Assembly: GCA_944472135.2 (NCBI GenBank) | Contig: OX235263.1 | Coordinates: 3,579,517 to 3,643,516 of the forward strand | Direction: 5' to 3' | Length of the DNA stretch: 64,000 nucleotides | Origin: Trichobilharzia regenti | Taxonomy: Eukaryota > Platyhelminthes > Trematoda > Strigeidida > Schistosomatidae | In this document: positions 54,311 through 63,620 of the stretch, in pieces | How positions within the stretch are numbered: position 1 is the first letter of the stretch | Layout: the number at the start of each line of letters is the position of its first letter | Notes under the pieces: generated by a model | Databases searched by the model: none | Told to the model about the DNA's origin: nothing | Seen by the model: only the letters and a program-made list of their open reading frames with translations | Translations under genes and position numbers: made by a program

Positions 54311-55240
54311 GGATCCTATCAAGTAGATACTAGCACATTTACTGGCGTAAGCGGTAACAAAACGGTCGAGACATACAGAGTGTGAAAGAACGAAGAAGAA
54401 TGCTTTAGGTAGAGTTTGTACGGAAGAGAGAAACAAAACAGCACATAACAAAAGAAAAGGAGAGAGAGAGAAAAGGAAAAGAAAGAAATAAAATGTTGAT
54501 CCAATTGTTCTACTGACTACTTAATAAGTCATAGGTATCACGCCTAATGCTTTCTTTATCGCACAGAACACGAATGAGGCAAGTAGGGTGTGTTTGAGTT
54601 TTTGTACTTGCTAGTGCTAGCAGATAGTTTCCTATATAGGCTTTTGATAATGTCCGATGAAATACAAGGGGAGAGATGTGAATGAAGAGGGTAGAGTGTG
54701 AGTTAGATAAAATGGATTTAGCTCATTTTTCAGATGAGTCCAAGTGTTTGTCAACCAGAATATTAACAAGTTGGTTAAGTTGCACCCTGTCGCTTAACAT
54801 GCTGACAACCTTTATCACCCTACGTAATAAGATATAGTCTTTCTTCAGTAGCCCTGGAAAAACGAAGGGGGAACAACAGAGAATAATAGGGAGAATGCGA
54901 GAGTTAACGAATTGTTGGAGTAAGGGTTGGGTTATACCAGAATGTCTTAACTTCTTGATGTAGAAGGTAAGACGGAATATTTTCTTAGGAATCATCAATA
55001 TATGAGACGATCGGGAAAGATCAGCAGATAGAATGACGCCTAGGTATTTAATTTCTGACTTGGTTTCAAATTCAGTGTCATCTATGTTGCACACCTCGTG
55101 TGAGTGCTAACGGTTTGTTTAGGTCAGATTTATGCCTAAAGGTGAAATTGACTGTTTGACATTCAGGGGGATTTAAGGCAAGACCGTTTTATTTGGACCA
55201 CTGGCTGATTTCTGATAAAAAGCTGTTTAGTTAAGAGCAG

Positions 55241-55610
55241 TGGTTCTTCAACTGATATCAATGCGTCGTCAAAACAGCAACAAATTAAACTAATTCTTGA
55301 TAATGAATCTGATGGTGCTCGCTAGTGACTGGCAACATGACGAAGTCGCTCGGAGTATAGGTGAAAAGTCCGTGACTAAGGGTGGGGGGGCTTCTTCCTG
55401 TCGGAAGTGAGGACAAACACCCACCGATGATAATGGCTGATGGTAGCGCTAAAATCACAAATTAGTAGAAGCTAGAATTCATTGGCTAGCCATTGAGAAG
55501 ACGGGTTCCATTGACTTAATGGCCTACAAACTTGCCCTGATAACCGTAAGGTCTTCGATTCGAACCCTATTGGGTATGTACTGTAAACTAAATTTCTTCA
55601 AGGGAGAATA
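55241..55610 (+). repeat. SINE-2 copy, rearranged
   Basis: A short inverted end piece (CAACTGATATCAATGCG, 55249-55265) is followed by the plus-strand body (GACTGGCAACATGACGAAGT ... AGAAGCTAGAATTCATTGGC, GACTTAATGGCCTACAAACT, box B CGATTCGAACCCTATTGG). Confidence 0.6.
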
Positions 55611-55779
55611 ATACATACTCAGAAGATTGTTTCTCAAAATATAGGATATTAAACCATATGACTAATCATGGTTTTTCTATACATATAGCGTCAATAATCT
55701 CATTAAAGGTCATCCACCATGCTGCATTGTTTTTACATAAATGCTTCTTTATCCCCATGTGAACTCTTTTCTTCTTACA

Positions 55780-56215
55780 TTTAAAAAAGTACAAAGCGAC
55801 AGAGAAGAAATATCTGTGAGTAGATTGACATTTTACATTAGGAAGTTAAGACACTTGGGTAAAACTCAACCCCTCCTCCTCTTACAGTTCATAAACTCTT
55901 GCATCCTACCTATTCTTCTTTAGTGTTCACCCTTATTCTTTCCTGGTTTGATTAAAAAGGACTATGTCACAACTCGTAGAATGCTGAAGACTGTCAGTCA
56001 GTAGGGTGAGTGGTGTCCTAGTGGACCACATAGTTAACGTCGTTGTCGATAAGCACTTGACTTCATGCAATAAATTTTCTAAAGGGATATTGTCTGATTT
56101 GGAGCATCCACTTTACCCTCCCTCAGCTTTCACCTTGCATCTCCTTCTCAGGTAGAACAAGAAGTAACTTCAGAAAACTGTATTCTCGCACGTCTAAGTA
56201 TAAAACTTCTATGAT
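55780..56215 (+). mobile_element. CR1-like LINE C-terminal fragment
   Basis: The frame 55741-55923 has RLTFYIRKLRHLGKTQPLLL and INSCILPILL. Further frames reach VDKHLTSCNKFSKGILSDLE near 56045-56100. It matches the CR1 C-terminus. The RTE-B tail follows at once. Confidence 0.8.
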
Positions 56216-59200
56216 ACCATGTCTGTCTGTCTGTTTTCGACATAGAACTTTGCACAAATGTGCGGAAGTTCAAGTCGCCACATTCCGTGTAGCACGCGAA
56301 GCAAGAGAAGAAAGTACAAGAAAAGCATAATAGAAACAGTGAGCAGAGGTGTGAGACAAAGGAGTAATAAAGAAATACAAAACAGTTTCATTGAAGATCA
56401 TAAGTCACAGGGAGTGGATGCATCTGCGCCACTGAGAACGATTTTGAGCCATGTCACCAATTGTTTCCAACCATAGATTTTTACCGTCCCGAGGACCCCA
56501 GCCTGGAAGTCTACACCTTCCTACGTGGCTTAGACCAACTGTTGTGGATTTCATTGACTGATGCCAAGTTTTTGTTTGACCGCCGCTAGCTTTTTTCCAG
56601 CCTGACCCTATATCCGCTAACATTGCTCGTCGAGGGAGGCGATGGCTTGGCATACGTAACACATGTCCTAACCATCTCAGTCTTTGTAGCTTCACGACTT
56701 CGTCGATTGATTTCCCCTGTTTACCTAGAACTCTACGCCTAACCTCCATGTTGCTCACCTTATTATGCCACTTTACACGGGAAATAGAACGCAGGCACCT
56801 ATGATCAAAGACAGCTAGTCTTTTCATGTCTTCCACTCTCAGTGGCCAGGTCTCACAACCATAAAGGAGGACGGAGCGGACTGATGAGCAGTACACCCGC
56901 CCTTTGGTCGATAGTCGAACATCTCGTCTACGCCAGAGTCGGCGTAAACTAACAAATGCGAAACGAGCCCCTTGTATTCGTGCTGAGATTTCGTCAGAGA
57001 TCAGCCCGTTGGGGCTGATGGTACTTCCCAAATAAGTGAAGCGGTCAACGTGCTCTACCACTTCACTTCCTATTTTTAAACTAGGCGTCGATGTAGTCCA
57101 GTCCTGTAACATCATCTTGCATTTGGCGGGAGCGAATCGCATGCCAAACATTCGTAGATTGCGGCTCAAGGTGTTTAGAAGACTCTGCATTTCGTCAGCG
57201 TCTTCGCCTAGAAGGACTATATCGTCTGCATATTCCAAGTCAACGAGATTATTCCCCGGTAGCAAGTCAATCCCTGAGTCGCTGAAGTCACCTAGGGTTA
57301 AGTCCATTAACACATCTATGATGAAGTTGAATAGAAAAGGAGATAATGGGCATCCTTGACGGACACCACTGGTCGTCATCAGTTCAGATGACAGCTCGCC
57401 GTAAGCCCTCACCTGGCTGTATGAGTACGAGTAGAGTGCCTTAATCAGTGCAATATATTTTCTCGGAATTCCCTTTACAGCCAAGCATCTCCAGAGAACT
57501 TCCCGATCGACAGAGTCGAATGCTGCCTTTAGGTCAAGAAATATAATGACTGTTGGACGCCGGTAGGAATGCCTATGTTCTAGAATCTGTCGGAGGGTGA
57601 AGATATGATCAATACACCCTCTTCCTGGTCTAAAGCCTGCCTGGCTCTCTCGTGTTTGTGCTTCCCGAGCACCACTCAGTCTACGCATGATTATTGAGCC
57701 TAAGACTTTAGATACTATATTAGTCAAGCTAATCCCTCTGTGATTATCACAGGAAGACTTGTCTCCCTTCTTGTATATGGGGATAATCAGTGACTTACAC
57801 CAACCCGATGGGACTTCTTCTGATTCCCAGACGCTGCCTAGTACCTCAGTTAATCCGGACAGTAAGCTGTCTCCACCGTACTTAAATACCTCTGGAGTCA
57901 TTCCATCAGGTCCCGCTGCTTTGCCTAGTTTCAGATTGGTGACAGCTTTAGTAACCTCAGTTAGTGACGGAGGACCTGTGTTTATATCCCATTCAGGGAG
58001 GTGTTGGATGCTCGGAAGGTTGAGCGTGGCTGTGGGCAAATTAAACTGCTCCTCATAATGCTCTTTCCAACGATCCAGTCGTCTATCCTGGGAGCTAATT
58101 ATAGTGCCATTTTTTTCCGAGATTGTCTCACTAATGATTTGTCTTCTCCCACCCGTTTCCCTGATGAGTCCAAAGAGTTGCCTGGTGTTGCCTATCCTCG
58201 AAGCTTTCTCCATCTCTTTGGCTTTTGTCGCCCACCACTGTTCACGGTCCTTGCGGAGACTTTTCGTAAGTTTCCTCTTGTGCAGCTTTCGCTCCTCATT
58301 GAATTCGGAGCTCGCCGGAATAAGTCTTCTAGCATCTATCAGTTCGGATGAGGCGGTGGAGATCCAGTGGTTTTTACTCACCTTTGGGTTTACCTTATTC
58401 ACAGCTTTTACAGCTGTATCTATGGCTGCCTGGATATTTTTCCAAGCTTCTTCAGGGTGAGCACAGCTGTCGAACACAGATATGTGTTTAGCTAGTTCTT
58501 CCTCAAATACGGATTTAGTTTCCTGATCGAGCTGGGGACGTGATGGTTTTACCGCCAGCTGTTTCCTACGTCCGTTCAGTCGTAAGCACACCCGAGCGCG
58601 GACCAGTGCATGGTCGGTATCTACGCACGTGTTCCAGAAGGAGCGACAATCTCCTACCGACCCACGCCAACGATAGCTTATTGCTATGTGGTCTATTTGT
58701 GTCCAGCGTTGGTTTGATGAAGGGGGTCTCCAAGTCAAACAGTGTCTCTCCTTGTGTTTGAAGTTAGTGCTTACAAGAAACAAATGATTATCAGAGCAGA
58801 ACTGTAGGAGACGGTCACCGTTGTCGGTTCGCTGGCACGGAACTCCATAGGTGCCACCGACATCCTTCTCAGATTGACACAATTTCCCTACTTGAGCGTT
58901 AAAGTCACCAGCTAGAACGACTATGTCTGAGCGTTTAGCCTTTCGCACCAAACTAGACAGCTTTTGGTAGAACTCATCCTTCGTTTCATCTGAACTGCAG
59001 TCAGTGGGGGCGTAGGCGGAGATTACGAAAAGGCATCGGCGAGTAGTGCAGTCCTTCCTCCTTCTTACTGATCCGTTCAGGCGGACAGCACACATTCGGC
59101 TATCTACCGGGATCCAGTCAAGCAATGTCTTTTCTGCCCTAGTACTCAAAGCTATCCCTACGCCAGCTAATCCTCGTGAACTAGCTGTGGCATCTCCTGA

Positions 59201-59996
59201 CACCCTCAAGGTGAATTTTGCAGATTCAACCTGTTGGCCAGGTGGGGTTAGGTGAATAACCACACTTGGGTCTTGTATGCGTGTTTCTGAAACACAGCAT
59301 ACATCAATGGCTCGTGATGCCAGGGTCTTGGCTAGTGATGCTTGTTGTCCTATTTGGCAAAGTGTCCTAACATTAAGAGCTCCTATATGAAATTGGTGGC
59401 GCGGCTTTAAGAGGCTGTCGGTGGTGGTTTTTTGGCTTCCATCGTTTTTAGTGGACGCAGAGTGGAGAGGAAGTGGAGAGCTATCAAGTCGAGGAGTTGC
59501 ATCAGTGGAAGGAAGGCAAGATGATAGAGATGAAGATGAAGACAAAGATGAGTGAGTAATAGAGAGGTTTCGTGTGCATTTCGGATTGTGAGGGCGATTG
59601 TTACTTCCCGGCTGCCCACACCGTGGAAGTTGGTTGCGTGACCGCAGAGCCCAGGGGACAACTGCTTGAGGCCGGTCACACGCGGCCTGTTTTTGTTCGT
59701 TCTCTTTTGTTTGGTGTGTCTCAGTAGCATATTTATCACTCCTGCCCTGTGACACGGCAGCAGGAAGCGCGGTCGTTGTTAATCCGGGCCACGGCCGATC
59801 CGGCATGAAATTTTGTGGTTTTGTATTGAACATGATGTTGGATTGGGTAGCTGCTTTTTGTTTAACCGCTATCCAAACAACCTGCCTGGCATGGTAGAAC
59901 CTCAAGAGACATAAGTCTCAGCCAGTATAGCTTGATTAGGTCATTGCGGTGTTCAAGCCCGACCACCACGTCAAGGTAGCAGCTTTCGGTCGGGCA
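56216..59996 (-). mobile_element. RTE-B LINE, apparently complete
   Basis: The 5' end, CCGACCGAAAGCTGC near 59996, is the same 5' base as the insert at 7114-7539. The 3' UTR runs from 56405 to the (ACAG)n tail at 56222-56234. One long ORF lies between. The fragments at 23055, 25115, 32976, 34600, 50517 and 52409 all derive from this family, so it has been an active supplier. ACCAT beside both ends is a possible short target duplication. Confidence 0.9.
56405..59905 (-). CDS. RTE-B polyprotein: endonuclease and reverse transcriptase
   Basis: This is an uninterrupted 1166-codon ORF. Residues 1-170 are basic, Ser-rich and of unknown role. The AP-like endonuclease spans about 172-395 (GALNVRTL at 175, VSETRIQD, VISAYAPTD, VLAGDFNAQVG, TWRPPSSNQRWTQIDHIAIS, DTDHALV). 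The RT follows: AAGPDGMTPEVFKYGG, ESQAGFRPGRGCIDHIFTLR, FLDLKAAFDSVDREVLWRCL, GVRQGCPLSPFLFNFIIDVL and LEYADDIVLLGE (Y at 892). The C-terminus has LLYGCETWPL and [20 protein letters not shown]. The enzyme would nick DNA and prime reverse transcription at the target. All catalytic blocks look complete, so the copy could be competent. Family placement: RTE clade (SR3/Perere-3-like by impression). Confidence 0.93.
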   Translation of the reverse strand: MRFYHARQVVWIAVKQKAATQSNIMFNTKPQNFMPDRPWPGLTTTALPAAVSQGRSDKYATETHQTKENEQKQAACDRPQAVVPWALRSRNQLPRCGQPGSNNRPHNPKCTRNLSITHSSLSSSSSLSSCLPSTDATPRLDSSPLPLHSASTKNDGSQKTTTDSLLKPRHQFHIGALNVRTLCQIGQQASLAKTLASRAIDVCCVSETRIQDPSVVIHLTPPGQQVESAKFTLRVSGDATASSRGLAGVGIALSTRAEKTLLDWIPVDSRMCAVRLNGSVRRRKDCTTRRCLFVISAYAPTDCSSDETKDEFYQKLSSLVRKAKRSDIVVLAGDFNAQVGKLCQSEKDVGGTYGVPCQRTDNGDRLLQFCSDNHLFLVSTNFKHKERHCLTWRPPSSNQRWTQIDHIAISYRWRGSVGDCRSFWNTCVDTDHALVRARVCLRLNGRRKQLAVKPSRPQLDQETKSVFEEELAKHISVFDSCAHPEEAWKNIQAAIDTAVKAVNKVNPKVSKNHWISTASSELIDARRLIPASSEFNEERKLHKRKLTKSLRKDREQWWATKAKEMEKASRIGNTRQLFGLIRETGGRRQIISETISEKNGTIISSQDRRLDRWKEHYEEQFNLPTATLNLPSIQHLPEWDINTGPPSLTEVTKAVTNLKLGKAAGPDGMTPEVFKYGGDSLLSGLTEVLGSVWESEEVPSGWCKSLIIPIYKKGDKSSCDNHRGISLTNIVSKVLGSIIMRRLSGAREAQTRESQAGFRPGRGCIDHIFTLRQILEHRHSYRRPTVIIFLDLKAAFDSVDREVLWRCLAVKGIPRKYIALIKALYSYSYSQVRAYGELSSELMTTSGVRQGCPLSPFLFNFIIDVLMDLTLGDFSDSGIDLLPGNNLVDLEYADDIVLLGEDADEMQSLLNTLSRNLRMFGMRFAPAKCKMMLQDWTTSTPSLKIGSEVVEHVDRFTYLGSTISPNGLISDEISARIQGARFAFVSLRRLWRRRDVRLSTKGRVYCSSVRSVLLYGCETWPLRVEDMKRLAVFDHRCLRSISRVKWHNKVSNMEVRRRVLGKQGKSIDEVVKLQRLRWLGHVLRMPSHRLPRRAMLADIGSGWKKASGGQTKTWHQSMKSTTVGLSHVGRCRLPGWGPRDGKNLWLETIGDMAQNRSQWRRCIHSL

Positions 59997-60469
59997 CCAT
60001 ACTTGGCACGTATTTTATGTGATAGTGAAAATATTGTCAGGCAACAATTAACTAACCTGTTTTCATCTAGTAAATAAACGATTTCCTCCATCCATCCATC
60101 CTTATATACCTCCTTCAAGTTTTACTTTTATTATTTCTATTATATTTATGGTCCTGTTGCTTCTTTGTTTGTTTTACTTTCATAATTGCAAACACCAACT
60201 TATCTCTATGCCTACTGTAATCTTTGTTTTCCCCTCACCATATCATGTAAAGAGAACATTATATTCAATATTTTTAAACATGTTAGGATTTCTATACCGC
60301 ATATAACGACAATACTGTGTGAAACAAGCCCATGGGGATTTTCGCTTGTATTCTTATTATTATTACCCTAGCTGTTATCATTATTATTGTTATTTCCATT
60401 TTATACGCTGCATGTTTTTGACACTACCTCTATTGTAAATGTGGAAGATTTTCTGTGTGATTAATTTTT
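59997..60469. other. Unassigned AT-rich intron sequence
   Basis: It may be the upstream part of a CR1 3' UTR that ends at 60585, but similarity to 41440-42150 is not evident by eye. Confidence 0.35.
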
Positions 60470-60590
60470 ATTTATAATTTAAGGAAATTAGATGCGATAT
60501 AGTGATTAATGCTGAAAATTCCATTCTGTGTATCACAAGTAATGTTTGTGGAATAAAGTAAATCATTATTATTATTATTAAATTATGACC
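60470..60590 (+). mobile_element. CR1-like LINE 3' terminus
   Basis: TGCTGAAAATTCCATTCTGT, GTATCACAAGTAATG and GTGGAATAAAGTAAATC, followed by (ATT)n. This is the end shared with the CR1 copies at 10557, 42200 and 52322, and it resembles the SINE-1 tail. Confidence 0.8.
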
Positions 60591-60635
60591 ACCTCTGCAC
60601 GTTTTATGACGTTTTATTTCTTTTGTTCATTAAAG

Positions 60636-60950
60636 GTACGTGAATTTCTTATCAGTGTCTACATAGAACCCTTACAAATTCGACCAGCATATATCTGGCA
60701 CTGGGCTGTACATTCACTTCAACGAGTCGATGCTATTGCAACTGTAGGACAGTTATCCGCTCCACTAGGACTATTATTACGTACAGATGACTGTTCTCCA
60801 AACATTGGCACAAAACGTGTCAGTGTATACCCTAGTCATCCTAACGAAGTTATCATTGGTACAGAATTGAGTTCAAGCAGTTTTCAACAGAATCCTATAG
60901 GAAAAGAATTAACATTATCGGTATCATCACGTTCTGTTCACGAATTAAAG
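60636..60950 (+). CDS. NPHP4: NPHP4 exon (last in window)
   Basis: This exon has 105 codons in phase 0, with acceptor TTCATTAAAG and donor GTTAGT. The peptide VREFLISVYIEPLQIRPAYI, WHWAVHSLQRVDAIATVGQL and the distal RVSVYPSHPNEVIIGTELSS, SSRSVHELK match nephrocystin-4 in order: FxVxIYxDxxLxxPxxxWxVYLHSLQRVDxxxxxGQLxxxSLVLRG, then FTSHPxEL and a GVxDLxV end. The C-terminal part of the family (a further MSP/Ig-like repeat of roughly 150 residues) is not found in 60951-64000 and should lie downstream. Confidence 0.97.
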
Positions 60951-61099
60951 GTTAGTTTATTTTGTTAAGTTTATTTCTTTTTGGGATCGTTAGCCCTCCA
61001 CACCCAACCTTTCCGCCTTTTTTTCGGGCTTAGGACTCTCTCTCTCTTTCCCTCGATTTAAACCGACTATTAAACGTCTCCAGTAGGAAGAAGACAGTT

Positions 61100-62285
61100 G
61101 CACCGAAGACAATTTTCTTTTCGACGAAATCATCAACTAGACAGCTGTACATTCGTGTATTTATAACAAATGGATTGGAAAGTTCCAGAATAATTCCCGG
61201 TCAAGGGTCAAATTAATAAAAACTACAATTAGGAATTAAAATCCCATAATAAACACGGGGCGAGACGGATAAAACTCAAACAAAAATTAGAGTCGTAATT
61301 ACTGAGAAGATTGACATATTGTGCAATTAGGGGTCAGAAATGTAGAAATAACAAACATAGGCAGGATTTTTGGATAAAAAAATCTACTGGGATCATAACT
61401 AATGTGACGAATAACCGTTTATGCGATTGTGGATTAAATATGTAGAAATAGTAAAATGACAAAATAGACAGGAAGTTCAGATATGAAAATATGGCAGTGT
61501 AAATAGGTATTAAGACAAACTTAAAAATAACATGAATAAACAGGAAGTTTGGATAAGGAAGGCAGCGGGATAGTTACTATTAGAAGAATCCCTGTTTATA
61601 ATAGCCATGGCAGGATCAAGGGTTGGATGTATTTTTTTTGGATACATAGCGTGGGTTTGAGCTTTTGGATGGCTAGTGCCTCAGCTATGCCCAGATGTCT
61701 TAATTGTACCCCCTTTCATATATTTGCTCGAATCTTGTATATTATTTTGAAGGATTTTTCGAATGGCGCTGAATGTACTGAATTGACTAGGTGTTCTGTC
61801 ACTGAACTATATACACGTTTTCGGTCTCCTTTTACTAGCCAGGTTGGATAGTGTTCACGAGCGCGTTTATCAAGTCGGCGCATGGTACGGCCGATGTACT
61901 CAGCTCCACAAGAACAAATAAACTGGTATATGTACGTTGAAGTGGCGCAATGCGACAGTTTGTCTTTCACGTTCTGATTGAACATTTTCTTGCAGGAAAC
62001 ATCCTGTCTTTTTTTTGTTATTTCTACATTTCTAACCTCCCAATTGCACAATCAATGTCAATCTGCTTAGTTATTATGATGCTACTTTGTTTAAGTTTTA
62101 TCCATCTCACCCCTGTTTATTATGGGATTTTAATTCCTAATTGTAATTGTGTTAATTTGAACCTTGACCGGAAATTATTCTGGAGCTTTCCTACCCATTT
62201 ATAATCAATACACGAATTTATAGTCTAGTTGATGATTTCGTCGAAGAGAAAATTTTCTTCTCTCCAACTGTCTTCTTAATGTTTC
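61100..62285 (-). mobile_element. PLE-2-like element with inverted ends
   Basis: 61100-61260 and 62105-62285 are inverted copies of one end (TTTTCTTTTCGACGAAATCA / GATTTCGTCGAAGAGAAAAT; GAAAGTTCCAGAATAATTCC / its complement). The minus-strand frame 61716-62051 is a GIY-YIG domain (TYIYQFICSCGAEYIGRTMR, REHYPTWLVKGDRKRVYSSV), and the C-terminal tail continues toward 61620 out of frame. No RT. It is the sister of 25890-26812. Confidence 0.8.
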
Positions 62286-62549
62286 CAATAATGTTTATGG
62301 GTGAACAGAATATGAAGATCCAAATTAAATTATCAATTTAATTGATGCTCTCCTTCAAAACATCTACATATTGAACAGCCACTTTAGCATAATTAAGCCT
62401 TTCAATAAGCATTTATTGTTCCCAGTTAGCCGCACCTTCAATTTTCTGTTGTTGATTTATGTGCACTTTATCGACTAGTTGGCATGAGCTGAAACCTCAA
62501 TATGCTCGTGAATTTCACTTATTTTTTGGTGGTGCGATATACGGTGGGT
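62286..62549. other. Unassigned intron sequence
   Basis: Nothing was recognised. Confidence 0.4.
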
Positions 62550-63620
62550 ATTTCGATGTGGTTGTGTTCTCTGAGCTAGCTGGATAGTTAATTTGTGAAG
62601 CTTTCATCGCCCCCTACTAGGAAATATCTTCAGTGCATACTTCAATTCGAATTGAAGTGAGCTTTCAGATTTCTCCACAAGTTTATTAATCATCTTTCCT
62701 GGTGACTTTTAACGTTGTGATTGGTTGCTTTTGTGTGATTTCATACCTTCTAGGTTACTTGTATTGGAACTGATTGTTTCTTTGACTTGAACTTTGACTC
62801 ATTGTGAGTGAGGTTTCTTTCTTATCGGTTGATAAATTTTATCTATTTCGATGTGCCTATTGATTGATGATTCACTGGAACACCAGGCGGGCTTCTAAAA
62901 ATTCTCTAGCATTCTTTGTGTTTCCTCTGTCTAATACTCGAACGTTGGTTATCCCAGTCGAATTGATGTCCATGGTTGTCTGTATGCAGTGAGGCGATGT
63001 GAAGGAGTGGATATCATCTCTTTTGACGGCTAGTTTATGATCGTGGATACGAAGACGAAGGGGACGTCCACTTTCTCCAATGAAGTGTTTTTGCAGTTGT
63101 TACAATTTACTTTGTAGATGATGTTGATCTTATCTTCTTTCGCTGTTGAGTCTTATGGTTGACATAGATCTCAGTGAAATGATTTTGTTGGTTTGTGTAC
63201 GACATCAATTCCTAAAGGGTTTCAAGAGACTTTTTTGTTTTTTGATGAAATTCTGTCAATATCCATTCTTTTGAAAGACGCCCATGAGATATCTTTCTTC
63301 AGTTTTCCTTAAGGTGGAAGTGCTGCAATGACTCCTGGTCCTCTTGATTAATGTTTGTATTGCATCCAATCAGTTCCAATACAAGTAACCTAGAAGGTAT
63401 GAAATCACACAAAAACAACCAATCACAACGTTGAAAGTCACCAGGAGAGATGATTAATAAACTTGTGGAGAAATTTGAAAGCTCACTTCAATTCGAATTG
63501 AAGTATGCACTGAAGATATTTCCTAGTAGGGGGCGATGAAAGCTTCACAAATTAACCATCCAGCTAGCTCAGAGAACACAACCAAATCAAAATTATCCAC
63601 CTGAGCTACAAATCTTCTTT
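62550..63620 (-). mobile_element. PLE-1 short element with inverted ends
   Basis: The left end GATGTGGTTGTGTTCTCTGA and right end TCAGAGAACACAACCAAATC are inverted. The same is true of the next 180 bp (GAAGCTTTCATCGCCCC / GGGGCGATGAAAGCTTC; GCTCACTTCAATTCGAATTG). The inner minus strand encodes the PLE GIY-YIG end (CNNCK..LHWRKWTSPSSSY-type, broken) and the tail. No RT. Confidence 0.8.

Larger units (their letters stand above)
53672..54321 (-). mobile_element. Solo LTR (650 bp), 5-bp target duplication
   Basis: The segment begins TGTTATAAC and ends CTATCA on the plus strand. AGTAG lies on both sides (53667-53671, 54322-54326), inside the CR1 copy. The PBS-like repeats near 53672 place the LTR 3' end there, so it reads on the minus strand, starting TGATAGGATCC. 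It has no internal region. It contains two tandem arrays (53672-53839 and 54066-54310). Confidence 0.85.
52315..55240 (-). mobile_element. CR1-like LINE 3' part with two nested insertions
   Basis: The 3' end (52322-52408: GCTTTATTCCAAAACAGTAC, AATGGAATTCTCAGCATTTC) continues at 53539-53671 and again at 54322-55240, where the frame 54723-55094 carries ETKSEIKYLGVILSADLSRS and FYIKKLRHSGITQPLLQQFV. The undisrupted order is shown by 10600-11600. The gaps are an RTE-B insert and a solo LTR. Confidence 0.88.
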
